64,000 bases of DNA from Streptomyces sp. SDr-06 (GTDB lineage: Bacteria > Actinomycetota > Actinomycetes > Streptomycetales > Streptomycetaceae), in NCBI RefSeq assembly GCF_003324565.1, contig NZ_QOLA01000011.1, forward strand, positions 1-64,000, read 5' to 3'. Below, in pieces: positions 7,848 through 16,081 of the stretch. The notes below the pieces were generated by a model. It was not told the DNA's origin, made no database searches, and was given only the letters and a program-made list of their open reading frames with translations. How positions within the stretch are numbered: position 1 is the stretch's first letter; each line of letters opens with the position of its first letter. The position numbers and the translations under genes were made by a program.

Positions 7848-9677
7848 ATGGGGCACTACAAGTCGAATCTCCGCGACATCGAGTTCAACCTCTTCGAGGT
7901 GCTCGGACGCGACAAGCTGTACGGCACCGGCCCGTTCGGGGAGATGGACGTCGACACCGCCAAGTCGATCCTGGAGGAGATCGCCCGCCTCGCCGAGAAC
8001 GAGCTGGCCGACTCCTTCGCGGACGCCGACCGCAACCCGCCGGTCTTCGACCCCGCCACCAACACCGCTCCGGTCCCGGAGTCCTTCAAGAGCTCCTACA
8101 AGGCGTTCATGGACTCCGAGTACTGGCGCCTGGGCCTGCCCGAGGAGATCGGCGGCACCGTCTCGCCGCGCTCCCTGATCTGGGCCTACGCCGAACTGCT
8201 CCTCGGCTCCAACCCGGCGATCTGGATGTACTCCTCGGGCCCGGCCTTCGCGGGCATCCTCTTCGCCGAGGGCAACGAGCAGCAGAAGAAGATCGCCGAG
8301 ATCGCGGTCGAGAAGCGCTGGGGCTCGACCATGGTCCTGACCGAGCCGGACGCGGGCTCGGACGTCGGCGCCGGCCGCACCAAGGCCGTCCAGCAGGACG
8401 ACGGCTCCTGGCACATCGAGGGCGTGAAGCGCTTCATCACCTCCGGTGAGCACGACATGGAGGAGAACATCCTCCACTACGTCCTCGCCCGCCCCGAGGG
8501 CCACGGCCCCGGCACCAAGGGTCTCTCCCTCTTCCTGGTCCCGAAGTTCCACTTCGACTGGGAGACCGGCGAGCTGGGCGAGCGCAACGGCGTGTACGCG
8601 ACGAACGTCGAGCACAAGATGGGCCTGAAGGCGTCCAACACGTGCGAGATGACGTTCGGCGACCAGCACCCCGCCAAGGGCTGGCTGATCGGCGACAAGC
8701 ACGACGGCATCCGCCAGATGTTCATGATCATCGAGTTCGCCCGCATGATGGTCGGCACGAAGGCGATCGCCACGCTGTCGACGGGTTACCTGAACGCCCT
8801 TGAGTACGCCAAGGAGCGCGTCCAGGGCAGCGACCTCTCGCAGTTCATGGACAAGACCGCGCCGAAGGTGACGATCACCCACCACCCCGACGTGCGGCGC
8901 TCGCTGATGACGCAGAAGGCGTACGCGGAGGGCATGCGCTCGCTCGTCCTCTACACCGCCGCCGTCCAGGACGCGATCCAGGTGAAGGAGGCGGCGGGCG
9001 AGGACGCGAAGTCCCTCATCGGCCTGAACGACCTCCTGCTGCCCATCGTGAAGGGCTACGGCTCGGAGAAGTCGTACGAGAAGCTGTCGTCCGAGTCGCT
9101 CCAGACCTTCGGCGGCTCCGGGTACCTCCAGGAGTACCCGATCGAGCAGTACATCCGTGATGCCAAGATCGACACGCTGTACGAGGGCACCACGGCGATC
9201 CAGGGCCAGGACTTCTTCTTCCGGAAGATCGTCCGCGACCAGGGCGCGTCCCTGAACGCCCTCTCCGAGGAGATCAAGAAGTTCCTCGCCGAACAGAACG
9301 GCCACGCGGAGCTGGGCGGCGCGCTCGACTCGCTCGCCAAGGCGGCCGTCGACCTGGAGGCGATCGTCGGCACGATGATCACCGACCTGACGGCGACCGG
9401 TGAGGACGTCAAGAACATCTACAAGGTGGGTCTCAACACGACCCGTCTGCTGATGGCGTCGGGCGACGTGGTCGTCGGCTACCTGCTCCTGAAGGGTGCC
9501 GCGGTCGCCGCCGAGAAGCTGTCCTCGGCCTCCGCGAAGGACGTCCCCTTCTACCAGGGCAAGATCGCCGCCGCGAAGTTCTTCGCCGCGAACGTTCTGC
9601 CGGGCGTTGGCACGGCGCGCGCCCTGGCCGAGACGGTGGACGGCTCCCTGATGGACCTGGACGAGGCGGCGTTCTAG
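7848..9677 (+). CDS. Acyl-CoA dehydrogenase, long FadE5-like type
   Basis: 609-residue FAD enzyme that introduces the alpha-beta double bond into acyl-CoA in beta-oxidation. It has the long actinobacterial architecture: N-terminal cap (LRDIEFNLFEVLG), substrate/FAD motif STMVLTEPDAGSDVGAG near 160, the C-terminal dehydrogenase domain, the likely catalytic region YEGTTAIQGQDFFFRK near 445, and an extra helical C-terminal domain (about 480-605). It resembles mycobacterial FadE5, which has broad chain-length specificity. Monocistronic: a strong hairpin follows at 9692. The paired palindromes just upstream suggest repressor control. Confidence 0.92.
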   Translation: MGHYKSNLRDIEFNLFEVLGRDKLYGTGPFGEMDVDTAKSILEEIARLAENELADSFADADRNPPVFDPATNTAPVPESFKSSYKAFMDSEYWRLGLPEEIGGTVSPRSLIWAYAELLLGSNPAIWMYSSGPAFAGILFAEGNEQQKKIAEIAVEKRWGSTMVLTEPDAGSDVGAGRTKAVQQDDGSWHIEGVKRFITSGEHDMEENILHYVLARPEGHGPGTKGLSLFLVPKFHFDWETGELGERNGVYATNVEHKMGLKASNTCEMTFGDQHPAKGWLIGDKHDGIRQMFMIIEFARMMVGTKAIATLSTGYLNALEYAKERVQGSDLSQFMDKTAPKVTITHHPDVRRSLMTQKAYAEGMRSLVLYTAAVQDAIQVKEAAGEDAKSLIGLNDLLLPIVKGYGSEKSYEKLSSESLQTFGGSGYLQEYPIEQYIRDAKIDTLYEGTTAIQGQDFFFRKIVRDQGASLNALSEEIKKFLAEQNGHAELGGALDSLAKAAVDLEAIVGTMITDLTATGEDVKNIYKVGLNTTRLLMASGDVVVGYLLLKGAAVAAEKLSSASAKDVPFYQGKIAAAKFFAANVLPGVGTARALAETVDGSLMDLDEAAF

Positions 9678-9691
9678 CCCACGCGGTACCG

Positions 9692-9721
9692 GGGGCTCGG
9701 GGTGGTCGGACCCCGAGCCCC
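9692..9721 (+). terminator. Terminator of the acyl-CoA dehydrogenase gene
   Basis: Perfect 12-bp stem: GGGGCTCGGGGT (9692-9703), loop GGTCGG, ACCCCGAGCCCC (9710-9721), 15 bp past the stop codon. There is no clear U tract, as usual in Streptomyces. Confidence 0.8.
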
Positions 9722-9852
9722 TTCCCCATGCCCGCCCGCACCGGTTTCCGGGCGTGCGTACGCCCCGTTCCGGGTGTGCGGGGGAGCAACGTTCCCCGTA
9801 CGGGGAGGCAGATCCCCCACCCCACCCCTTCCCGAAACCCGCCGGGGGTGGG

Positions 9853-10540
9853 TGGGATCGAGTGCGAACCGTGCGTGGTTGCTCGCGCAGTTCCCCGCGC
9901 CCCTGGCGGTACCGGTGCGGGGCGGCATCAGCAGCTTCAGCCTGCCCGGCAGGGGTTCGGCCGCGGACCGTGCGTGGTTGCTCGCGCCGTTCCCCGCGCC
10001 CCTAACAGCACCGTGCTGGCCAGCATGGGCAATCTCAGCCCGTCATGGGGGTCTCCCCTGGCCCTTAAGGCCTTGGGGGAGATTGAGGACGAGCGCCCTT
10101 AAGGCGCGAACGGGGGTGTGGGGGCGGAGCCCCCGCCGGGGTTCGAGGGGCGGAGCCCCTCAAGGGGGCCTGGGGCGCAGCCCCAGGGCTCAGCCCATCC
10201 AACCCCCCGCACGGGCGGGCGGGTGGGCAAACCCCACGGGGTCCGGGGCAGAGCCCCGAGAGGGGTGCAGGGGGCGGAGCCCCCGCCGGGGTTCGAGGGG
10301 CGGAGCCCCTCAGGGGGTCTGGGGCGCAGCCCCAAGGCTCAGCCCATCCAACCCTGCGCAACGGGTGGGCGGGTGGGCAAACCCCTCGGGGTCTGGGGCG
10401 CAGCCCCAGAAGCATCACCATCCAACCCTGCGCAACGGGTGGGCGGGTGGGCGAACCCCCCGGGGTCCGGGGCGGAGCCCCAGGGGCGGGCCCGTGGGCG
10501 AACCCCACGGGGGTCCGGGGCGGAGTCCCGGGCATGCTGC
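9853..10540. repeat. Composite GC-rich intergenic repeat (copy B)
   Basis: Gene-free stretch before the M18 aminopeptidase. It holds a partial element (about 9869-9906) and a full composite from about 9956: CTCGCGCCGTTCCCCGCGCC, then CTCAGCCCGTC, a 37-base hairpin-forming insertion (10045-10081, containing GGCCCTTAAGGCC), ATTGAGGACGAGCGCC, and three to four rounds of GGGGCGGAGCCCC hairpins with the GGGTGGGCGGGTGGGC linker. It is colinear with 5669-6118, which lacks the 37-base insertion. Confidence 0.8.
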
Positions 10541-10581
10541 AGAGCCGGGAGTGCAATCCACCCCGCCGCTAGGGTGGCCGC

Positions 10582-11877
10582 ATGAGCACACCGCCCCGCT
10601 TCGACCGCGGCCACACCGACGACCTGATGACCTTCCTCGCGGCGAGCCCGTCGCAGTACCACGCCGTGGCCAACGCGGCCGCACGCCTGGAGAAGGCCGG
10701 GTTCCGGCAGGTCCAGGAGACGGACGCCTGGGACGGCACGCACGGCGGCAAGTACGTGCTGCGCGGCGGCGCCATCGTGGCCTGGTACGTGCCCGAGGGC
10801 GCCGAGCCCCACACCCCGTACCGGATCGTCGGCGCCCACACCGACTCCCCGAACCTGCGCGTGAAGCCGCAGCCGGACTCGGGTGCGTACGGCTGGCGGC
10901 AGGTCGCCGTCGAGATCTACGGCGGGACGCTGCTCAACACCTGGCTCGACCGCGACCTCGGCGTCGCCGGCCGACTCACCCTGCGCGACGGCAGCCACCG
11001 CCTGATCAACGTGGACCGCCCGCTGATGCGCGTACCGCAGCTCGCCGTGCACCTGGACCGCTCGGTGAACACCGACGGCCTCAAGCTCGACCGCCAGCGC
11101 CACCTCCAGCCGATCTGGGGCCTCGGCGACGACGTACGGGAAGGCGACCTGATCCGCTTCCTGGAGCAGGAGGCCGGGCTCGACGACGGCGAGGTGGCGG
11201 GCTGGGACCTGATGCTGCACTCCGTCGAGGCGCCCGCCTACCTGGGCCGCGACCGGGAGTTGGTGGCCGGGCCGCGCATGGACAACCTGCTCTCCGTGCA
11301 CGCCGGAGCCGCCGCCCTGGCCGCCGTGTCCGCCGGCGACGACCTCCCCTTCATCCCGGTGCTCGCCGCCTTCGACCACGAGGAGGACGGCTCGCAGGCC
11401 GACACCGGCGCGGACGGCCCGCTGCTCGGCAACGTCATGGAGCGCTCGGTGTTCGCCCGCGGCGGCACGTACGAGGACCGCGCCCGCGCCTTCGCCGGCA
11501 CCGTCTGCCTCTCCTCCGACACCGGCCACGCCGTGCACCCCAACTACGCCGAGCGCCACGACCCCACGCACCACCCGCGCGCCAACGGCGGCCCCATCCT
11601 CAAGGTCAACGTGAACGCCCGGTACGCCACCGACGGCGCCGGCCGCGCGGTCTTCGCGGCGGCCTGCGAACGCGCCGGGGTGCCGTGGCAGACCTTCGTC
11701 TCCAACAACGCGATGCCCTGCGGCACCACCATCGGCCCCATCACCGCCGCCCGTCACGGCATCCAGACCGTCGACATCGGCGTGGCCATCCTGTCGATGC
11801 ACAGCGCGCGCGAGCTGTGCGGCGCCGACGACCCGCATCTGCTGGCCAACGCCCTGACCGCGTTCCTGGCGGGCTGA
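10582..11877 (+). CDS. M18 family aminopeptidase
   Basis: 431-residue cytosolic dinuclear-zinc aminopeptidase that removes N-terminal, often acidic, residues (family knowledge). Metal-site motifs are IVGAHTDSPNLRVKP near residue 80, FDHEEDGSQ near 265, and a C-terminal TTIGPITAARHGIQTVDIGVAILSMHSARE with the final His ligand. Length and order match bacterial ApeB/PepC-type M18 proteases. The ATG at 10582 is the first plausible start after the repeat region. Downstream hairpin at 11902-11932. Confidence 0.94.
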   Translation: MSTPPRFDRGHTDDLMTFLAASPSQYHAVANAAARLEKAGFRQVQETDAWDGTHGGKYVLRGGAIVAWYVPEGAEPHTPYRIVGAHTDSPNLRVKPQPDSGAYGWRQVAVEIYGGTLLNTWLDRDLGVAGRLTLRDGSHRLINVDRPLMRVPQLAVHLDRSVNTDGLKLDRQRHLQPIWGLGDDVREGDLIRFLEQEAGLDDGEVAGWDLMLHSVEAPAYLGRDRELVAGPRMDNLLSVHAGAAALAAVSAGDDLPFIPVLAAFDHEEDGSQADTGADGPLLGNVMERSVFARGGTYEDRARAFAGTVCLSSDTGHAVHPNYAERHDPTHHPRANGGPILKVNVNARYATDGAGRAVFAAACERAGVPWQTFVSNNAMPCGTTIGPITAARHGIQTVDIGVAILSMHSARELCGADDPHLLANALTAFLAG

Positions 11878-11901
11878 ACCAGCGCCCCGTACAAGGGGAT
11901 T

Positions 11902-11932
11902 GGCCGTCCGGGGCCCGGGTACCCGGACGGTC
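11902..11932 (+). terminator. Hairpin after the M18 aminopeptidase gene
   Basis: CCGTCCGGG (11904-11912) pairs perfectly with CCCGGACGG (11922-11930) and extends by a G-U and a G-C pair; the loop is nine bases. It lies 25 bp past the stop and just before the next gene's ribosome site. Confidence 0.65.
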
Positions 11933-11958
11933 CACCACCTTTCACGGAGGCGAGATCC

Positions 11959-12177
11959 ATGGGCTTGGGCGGCTGCATCATCCTCATCGCGGTGGGGGCG
12001 ATCCTCACGTTCGCGACGGACTGGCACGCCAAGGGTGTGAACCTCGACGTCGTGGGCCTGATCCTGATGGCCGTCGGCATCATCGGCGTGGCCGTCTTCA
12101 CCAGCGTCCTGCGCAGGCGGCGCATAGTGCCGGGCGCCACCGTCGTCGAGGAGGAGCGCCGCGACCCCCTGGTGTGA
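11959..12177 (+). CDS. Small membrane protein, DUF6458-like
   Basis: 72 residues with two hydrophobic segments (about 2-20, GLGGCIILIAVGAILTFA, and about 29-50, VVGLILMAVGIIGVAVFTSV) followed by a basic RRRRIV and an acidic tail. The compact two-helix hairpin with a short connecting loop (DWHAKGVNLD) matches small actinobacterial DUF6458 proteins of unknown function. The ribosome site GGAGG is well placed. No functional partner is evident. Confidence 0.8.
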   Translation: MGLGGCIILIAVGAILTFATDWHAKGVNLDVVGLILMAVGIIGVAVFTSVLRRRRIVPGATVVEEERRDPLV

Positions 12178-12352
12178 GTCCCTGCGCCCCGGGGCGGGGC
12201 CGCGGTGACTCGCGCCCCCGCCTCGCGTGACCCTGGCCACCTGCGCCCGGGCGCGCGGTCCCACCCCCGCGACCCCGCGTATCCTCGACTGTCCGGGCCC
12301 TGACCAGGCCCGGGGGGAGACCGGGAACGGGGAGCAAGGGGGTACCGCCACC

Positions 12353-15043
12353 GTGGAGTTCCGTGTCCTGGGAACGGTGGCCGTGGCGACGGAGGACGGC
12401 GCGTTCCTCGCGCTCGGCCCCGCCAAACGCCGCAGCCTGCTGGCCATGCTGCTGCTCCGGCCCAACACCGCGGTGCCGGTGGAGCGCCTCACCGAGGCCC
12501 TGTGGGACGACGAGCCGCCGCTCCACTCCCGCACCGTGCTGCAGGGCCACGTCTCACGGCTGCGGGCCCTGTTCGCCGAGCAGGGCGCCGAGGCGTACGG
12601 CATCGAACTGGCCACCCGCGGACCGGCGTACGTCCTGCGGCTGCCCGAGACCCTCATCGACGCGCACCGCTTCGAGGAACTCGTCACCCTCGCCCGCGGG
12701 CAGCGCGATCCCGGCGACGCGGTGCTCATGCTGCGCGAGGCGCTCGCCCTGTGGCAGGGCCCCGCCCTCACCGGCACCGTCGCCAGCCCGCCCCTGCAAG
12801 CCGCCGCCCACACCCTCGAAGAGCTCAGGCTCGCCTCGGTGGAGGCGCTCGCCGAGGCGTACGGGGAGCTCGGCGAGCACGGCCGGGCCGCCGCCGTGCT
12901 GCGCACCGAAGCCGTCGCCCACCCCCTGCGCGAGCCCCTCTCGGCCGCGCTGATGCTCGCCCTGAGCCGCTCCGGCCGCCAGTCCGACGCCCTCGAATGG
13001 TTCCATCGCACCCGCCGCCTGCTCTCCGACGAACTCGGCGTGGACCCCGGCCCCGCCCTCTGCGACGCGTACGCCACGATCCTGCGGACCGGCACCCCCG
13101 CCGCGGCGCCCGCCGAGCCTGCCGCGCCCGAGCCCGAACACGCCATCGCCGTACCGGAGTTGCTGCCCCGCAGGCCTCGCGGCTTCACCGGCCGCCACGC
13201 CGAGCTGACCGCGCTCGGCCACGCCGCTGCCGGACAGTACGGCGCCATCGCGCTGGTCACCGGCGGCGCGGGCGTCGGCAAGACCGCGCTCGCGGTGCAC
13301 TGGGCCCACGAGCGCCAGGGCGACTTCCCCGACGGCCGCCTCTTCGCCGACCTGTGCGGCTACAGCGACACCCCGGCCCGTCAAGTCACCGTCGTTCTGA
13401 GGGAGTTCCTGCTCGCGCTCGGCGTGCCCGTCCAGCGCATACCGGAGACCGAGTCCGGCATGGGCGCGCTGTACCGCTCGCTGACCGCGGACCGCCGGAT
13501 GCTGGTCGTCCTCGACAACGCCCGCGACTCCGAGCAGGTCCGCCCGCTGCTGCCGGGCGGTGACCACTGCGTCACCCTGGTCACCAGCCGCGACCGGCTC
13601 GGCGGCCTCGTCGCCTCCGACGCGGCCCGCCCGGTCCGCCTCGACGAGCTGCCCGCCGCCGACTGCACCGCGCTGCTCGCCGCGGTGCTCGGCGAGGACC
13701 GGATCGCCGCCGAACCCGCGGCCGCCGCCCGCCTGGCCGAACTGTGCGACGGCCTCCCCCTCGCCCTGCGGGTCACCGCCGCACGCCTCGCCGCCCGCCC
13801 CCAGTGGACCCTCGCCTCGCTCGCCGGTGAACTCGCCGACGAGCAGCGCCGACTGGGGCTGCTGCGGGTCGAGGACACCGGAGTGGCCGCCGCCCTGCGC
13901 CTGACCGTCCAGCAACTGCCCGAACAGGCCCGCCGGATGTTCCGCGCGCTCGGCCTGCACACCGGCTCCGAACTCGACCGCTACACGGCCGCCGCGCTGG
14001 CCGGCTGCACCCCCGACCAGGCCGCCACCGCCCTCGAACGGCTGGCCACGGCCCACCTCGTGGTCGAGTCCGGCCCGCCGGGACCCGCCCACTCCCGCAC
14101 CCGTCCGGACTCGTACACCCTCCACGACCTGGTCCGGCTCTACGCCCGCGCGCTCGCCCCCGAGGCCGACCCCGACGGCCTCGCCCGCCTCCTGGACCAC
14201 TACCTGTACACCGGCCTGGTCGCGACCGCCACCGCCGAGCCCGGCAGCCAGCCCTGCTTCGTGCCGCCCCCCGGGGCCCGGCGGCCCGCGGCGGTGCGCG
14301 AGTTCGAGGACCGCCAGGCCGCGCTCGCCTGGTACGAGGCCGAACGGGCCACCCTGCGCGGCGCCGTCGCCGCCGCCGTGGGCGCCCAGCTGCACGACCG
14401 CGCCTGGCGCCTGGTGCTGCTCCAGTGGCCGCTGATCCTGTGGCGGGTCCGCGACGGCTGGGTCCCGCTCCTCCAACAGGCCCTGGAATCGGCCGAGTTG
14501 GAGCAGGAGCTGGACGCCCAGTCCCGCACCCGCGCCCTGCTGGGCTGGGTCCTGCACGAGGAGGGCCGCTACGACGAGGCGCTCGCCCAGCTGGAGAAGG
14601 CCCCCGACCTCGCCCGCCAGGCCGGCGACGTCACCAGCGAGGCCATCGCCCGCATGAACCTGGCCCTCATCCTCGCCCAGTACGGCGAGGTCGACCGGGC
14701 CGGTGACCTGCTCGGTCAGGCCCTCGCCCTGGCCGGCCGGGCCCGCGACCGCTCCACCCAGATGCTGGCCCACCAGCACCTGGCCCGCCACCACCTCGAC
14801 GCGGGCAGGCACCGGTCGGCCCTCGACCACGCTCAGCTCGGCCTCGAACTCGGCCCCTCGCCCGAGGCGATCCCGCGCCGGGTGCTGCTGCGCACCAGCT
14901 ACGGCGAGGCGCTGGCCGGCCTCGGACGCACCGACGAGGCCCGCCGCCAGCTCGCCGACGCGGCCCGCGAGGCCGACGACCACGGCTTCGAGGAGGGCGC
15001 GGCAGCCGCCCGCGCCGGCCTGACCGCGCTGCCACCGGCGTAG
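12353..15043 (+). CDS. SARP/AfsR-type regulator (BTAD, NB-ARC, TPR)
   Basis: 896-residue transcription regulator. N-terminal OmpR-like winged helix (about 1-85: VEFRVLGTVAVATEDG, LAMLLLRPNTAVPVERL), BTAD (about 92-235, ending LSDELGVDPGPALCDAY), NB-ARC ATPase with P-loop GGAGVGKTAL near 303 and MLVVLDNARD near 385, and C-terminal TPR-like helices (about 710-890, e.g. EEGRYDEALAQLEKA). AfsR-like members pleiotropically control antibiotic production and are often phosphorylated by Ser/Thr kinases. The open frame runs 42 codons further upstream, but the GTG at 12353, after GGAGCAAGGGGG, gives the canonical N-terminus. No biosynthetic cluster is adjacent. Confidence 0.9.
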   Translation: MEFRVLGTVAVATEDGAFLALGPAKRRSLLAMLLLRPNTAVPVERLTEALWDDEPPLHSRTVLQGHVSRLRALFAEQGAEAYGIELATRGPAYVLRLPETLIDAHRFEELVTLARGQRDPGDAVLMLREALALWQGPALTGTVASPPLQAAAHTLEELRLASVEALAEAYGELGEHGRAAAVLRTEAVAHPLREPLSAALMLALSRSGRQSDALEWFHRTRRLLSDELGVDPGPALCDAYATILRTGTPAAAPAEPAAPEPEHAIAVPELLPRRPRGFTGRHAELTALGHAAAGQYGAIALVTGGAGVGKTALAVHWAHERQGDFPDGRLFADLCGYSDTPARQVTVVLREFLLALGVPVQRIPETESGMGALYRSLTADRRMLVVLDNARDSEQVRPLLPGGDHCVTLVTSRDRLGGLVASDAARPVRLDELPAADCTALLAAVLGEDRIAAEPAAAARLAELCDGLPLALRVTAARLAARPQWTLASLAGELADEQRRLGLLRVEDTGVAAALRLTVQQLPEQARRMFRALGLHTGSELDRYTAAALAGCTPDQAATALERLATAHLVVESGPPGPAHSRTRPDSYTLHDLVRLYARALAPEADPDGLARLLDHYLYTGLVATATAEPGSQPCFVPPPGARRPAAVREFEDRQAALAWYEAERATLRGAVAAAVGAQLHDRAWRLVLLQWPLILWRVRDGWVPLLQQALESAELEQELDAQSRTRALLGWVLHEEGRYDEALAQLEKAPDLARQAGDVTSEAIARMNLALILAQYGEVDRAGDLLGQALALAGRARDRSTQMLAHQHLARHHLDAGRHRSALDHAQLGLELGPSPEAIPRRVLLRTSYGEALAGLGRTDEARRQLADAAREADDHGFEEGAAAARAGLTALPPA

Positions 15044-15102
15044 CCTTACGCGGTCCCCCCGTCGTCATGGGGCGCGGGCCCACGGGACGCACGGGAGGCC
15101 GC

Positions 15103-15138
15103 GGGTCCACGGAATGTCGTGGGTCCACGGAATGTCGT
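15103..15138. repeat. 18-bp tandem direct repeat (two copies)
   Basis: GGGTCCACGGAATGTCGT occurs at 15103-15120 and immediately again at 15121-15138, in the gap between the SARP gene and the lipoprotein gene. Confidence 0.85.
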
Positions 15139-15260
15139 GGGGCGCGCGTGACGTCGGGAGGGTGCGGGCCCGACGCGCTTATTTCACGGGCGCGTTGGCC
15201 GGACGACAGGAAGCGCCGCGAGGCTGGGCGGCACAGCGATGCGATGGGGAGCGGGGCTCG

Positions 15261-16043
15261 ATGGGCAGGGGCAGGGGCAGGGTGGCCGTCGTCGGCCTCG
15301 CCGTGCTGCTCGCGGCCCTGACGGCCTGCACGGACCGGGTGCCCTCCGGCGCCGACGGCACCGGTGTGAGGACGGCGGCGCACGGCTCCGCCGCCCCGCC
15401 CTCCGGCGCCCCGCGGGAAAGACCCGCCCCGCCGCTCCCCGCGCCCGGCGACGCCGGACCGAGCCCGTCGCCCGGAGCCGAATCCCCTGACCCGTCCGAC
15501 CCGTCCGCCCTGCCCGGCTCACCCACGGCCACGCCCCCGCCGGGCACCCCGGGCCCCGACACCCGTACCGGCCCGCCGGGCGACGGTGGTGAGGACGCGC
15601 GCGGGTTCTGCTCGGCCACCTCGCTGTCCCTGAGCTTCCGCGTCGCGGACGACGCGCGCGGCTCCCGGCCCGGCGCCGACGCGAAGGCTGCGGGCGACGC
15701 GATCCTGGTGGTCCGCAACACCTCCGGGCACACCTGCGTCCTGCACGGCACCCCGGCGGTCGTCCTCCTCGACGCCGGCGGCCGCGCCGCTCCGCTCGCC
15801 GCCGCCCCGGCCAAGCCGTTCGCCAAGCCCTTCGCCCTGCACCCCGGGGCGAACGGGGTGGCCCGGATGCACTTCGCACCGGGCCGCGACTGCCCGGCAC
15901 GGGGCACCTCGGTGCGCGTGACGCTGCCCGGCTCCGACAGCCCGAGCACCCTGCCCGTCCTGGATACGAAGGGCCGCCCCGCCACCCTTCCGCTGTGCGG
16001 CCCGGCCCCGCGCACCGGCCCGTTCAGGCCGGGCTTCGGCTGA
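15261..16043 (+). CDS. DUF4232 lipoprotein
   Basis: 260 residues. Lipoprotein signal peptide: basic n-region GRGRGR, hydrophobic VAVVGLAVLLAAL and lipobox LTAC with the lipidated Cys at 23. A Pro/Ser/Gly-rich linker (about 24-110) leads to a DUF4232 domain with four cysteines (RGFCSATS, GHTCVLHG, RDCPARG, LPLCGPA), likely two disulfides, and the beta-rich pattern DAILVVRNTSGHTC. Exported and anchored outside the membrane; function unknown. The frame is open upstream, but the ATG at 15261 starts the signal peptide and follows GGGGAGCGGGG. Confidence 0.85.
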   Translation: MGRGRGRVAVVGLAVLLAALTACTDRVPSGADGTGVRTAAHGSAAPPSGAPRERPAPPLPAPGDAGPSPSPGAESPDPSDPSALPGSPTATPPPGTPGPDTRTGPPGDGGEDARGFCSATSLSLSFRVADDARGSRPGADAKAAGDAILVVRNTSGHTCVLHGTPAVVLLDAGGRAAPLAAAPAKPFAKPFALHPGANGVARMHFAPGRDCPARGTSVRVTLPGSDSPSTLPVLDTKGRPATLPLCGPAPRTGPFRPGFG

Positions 16044-16081
16044 GCCCCCCTGGACCCCGCTGGGCCACCGCTGAGCCTCCG

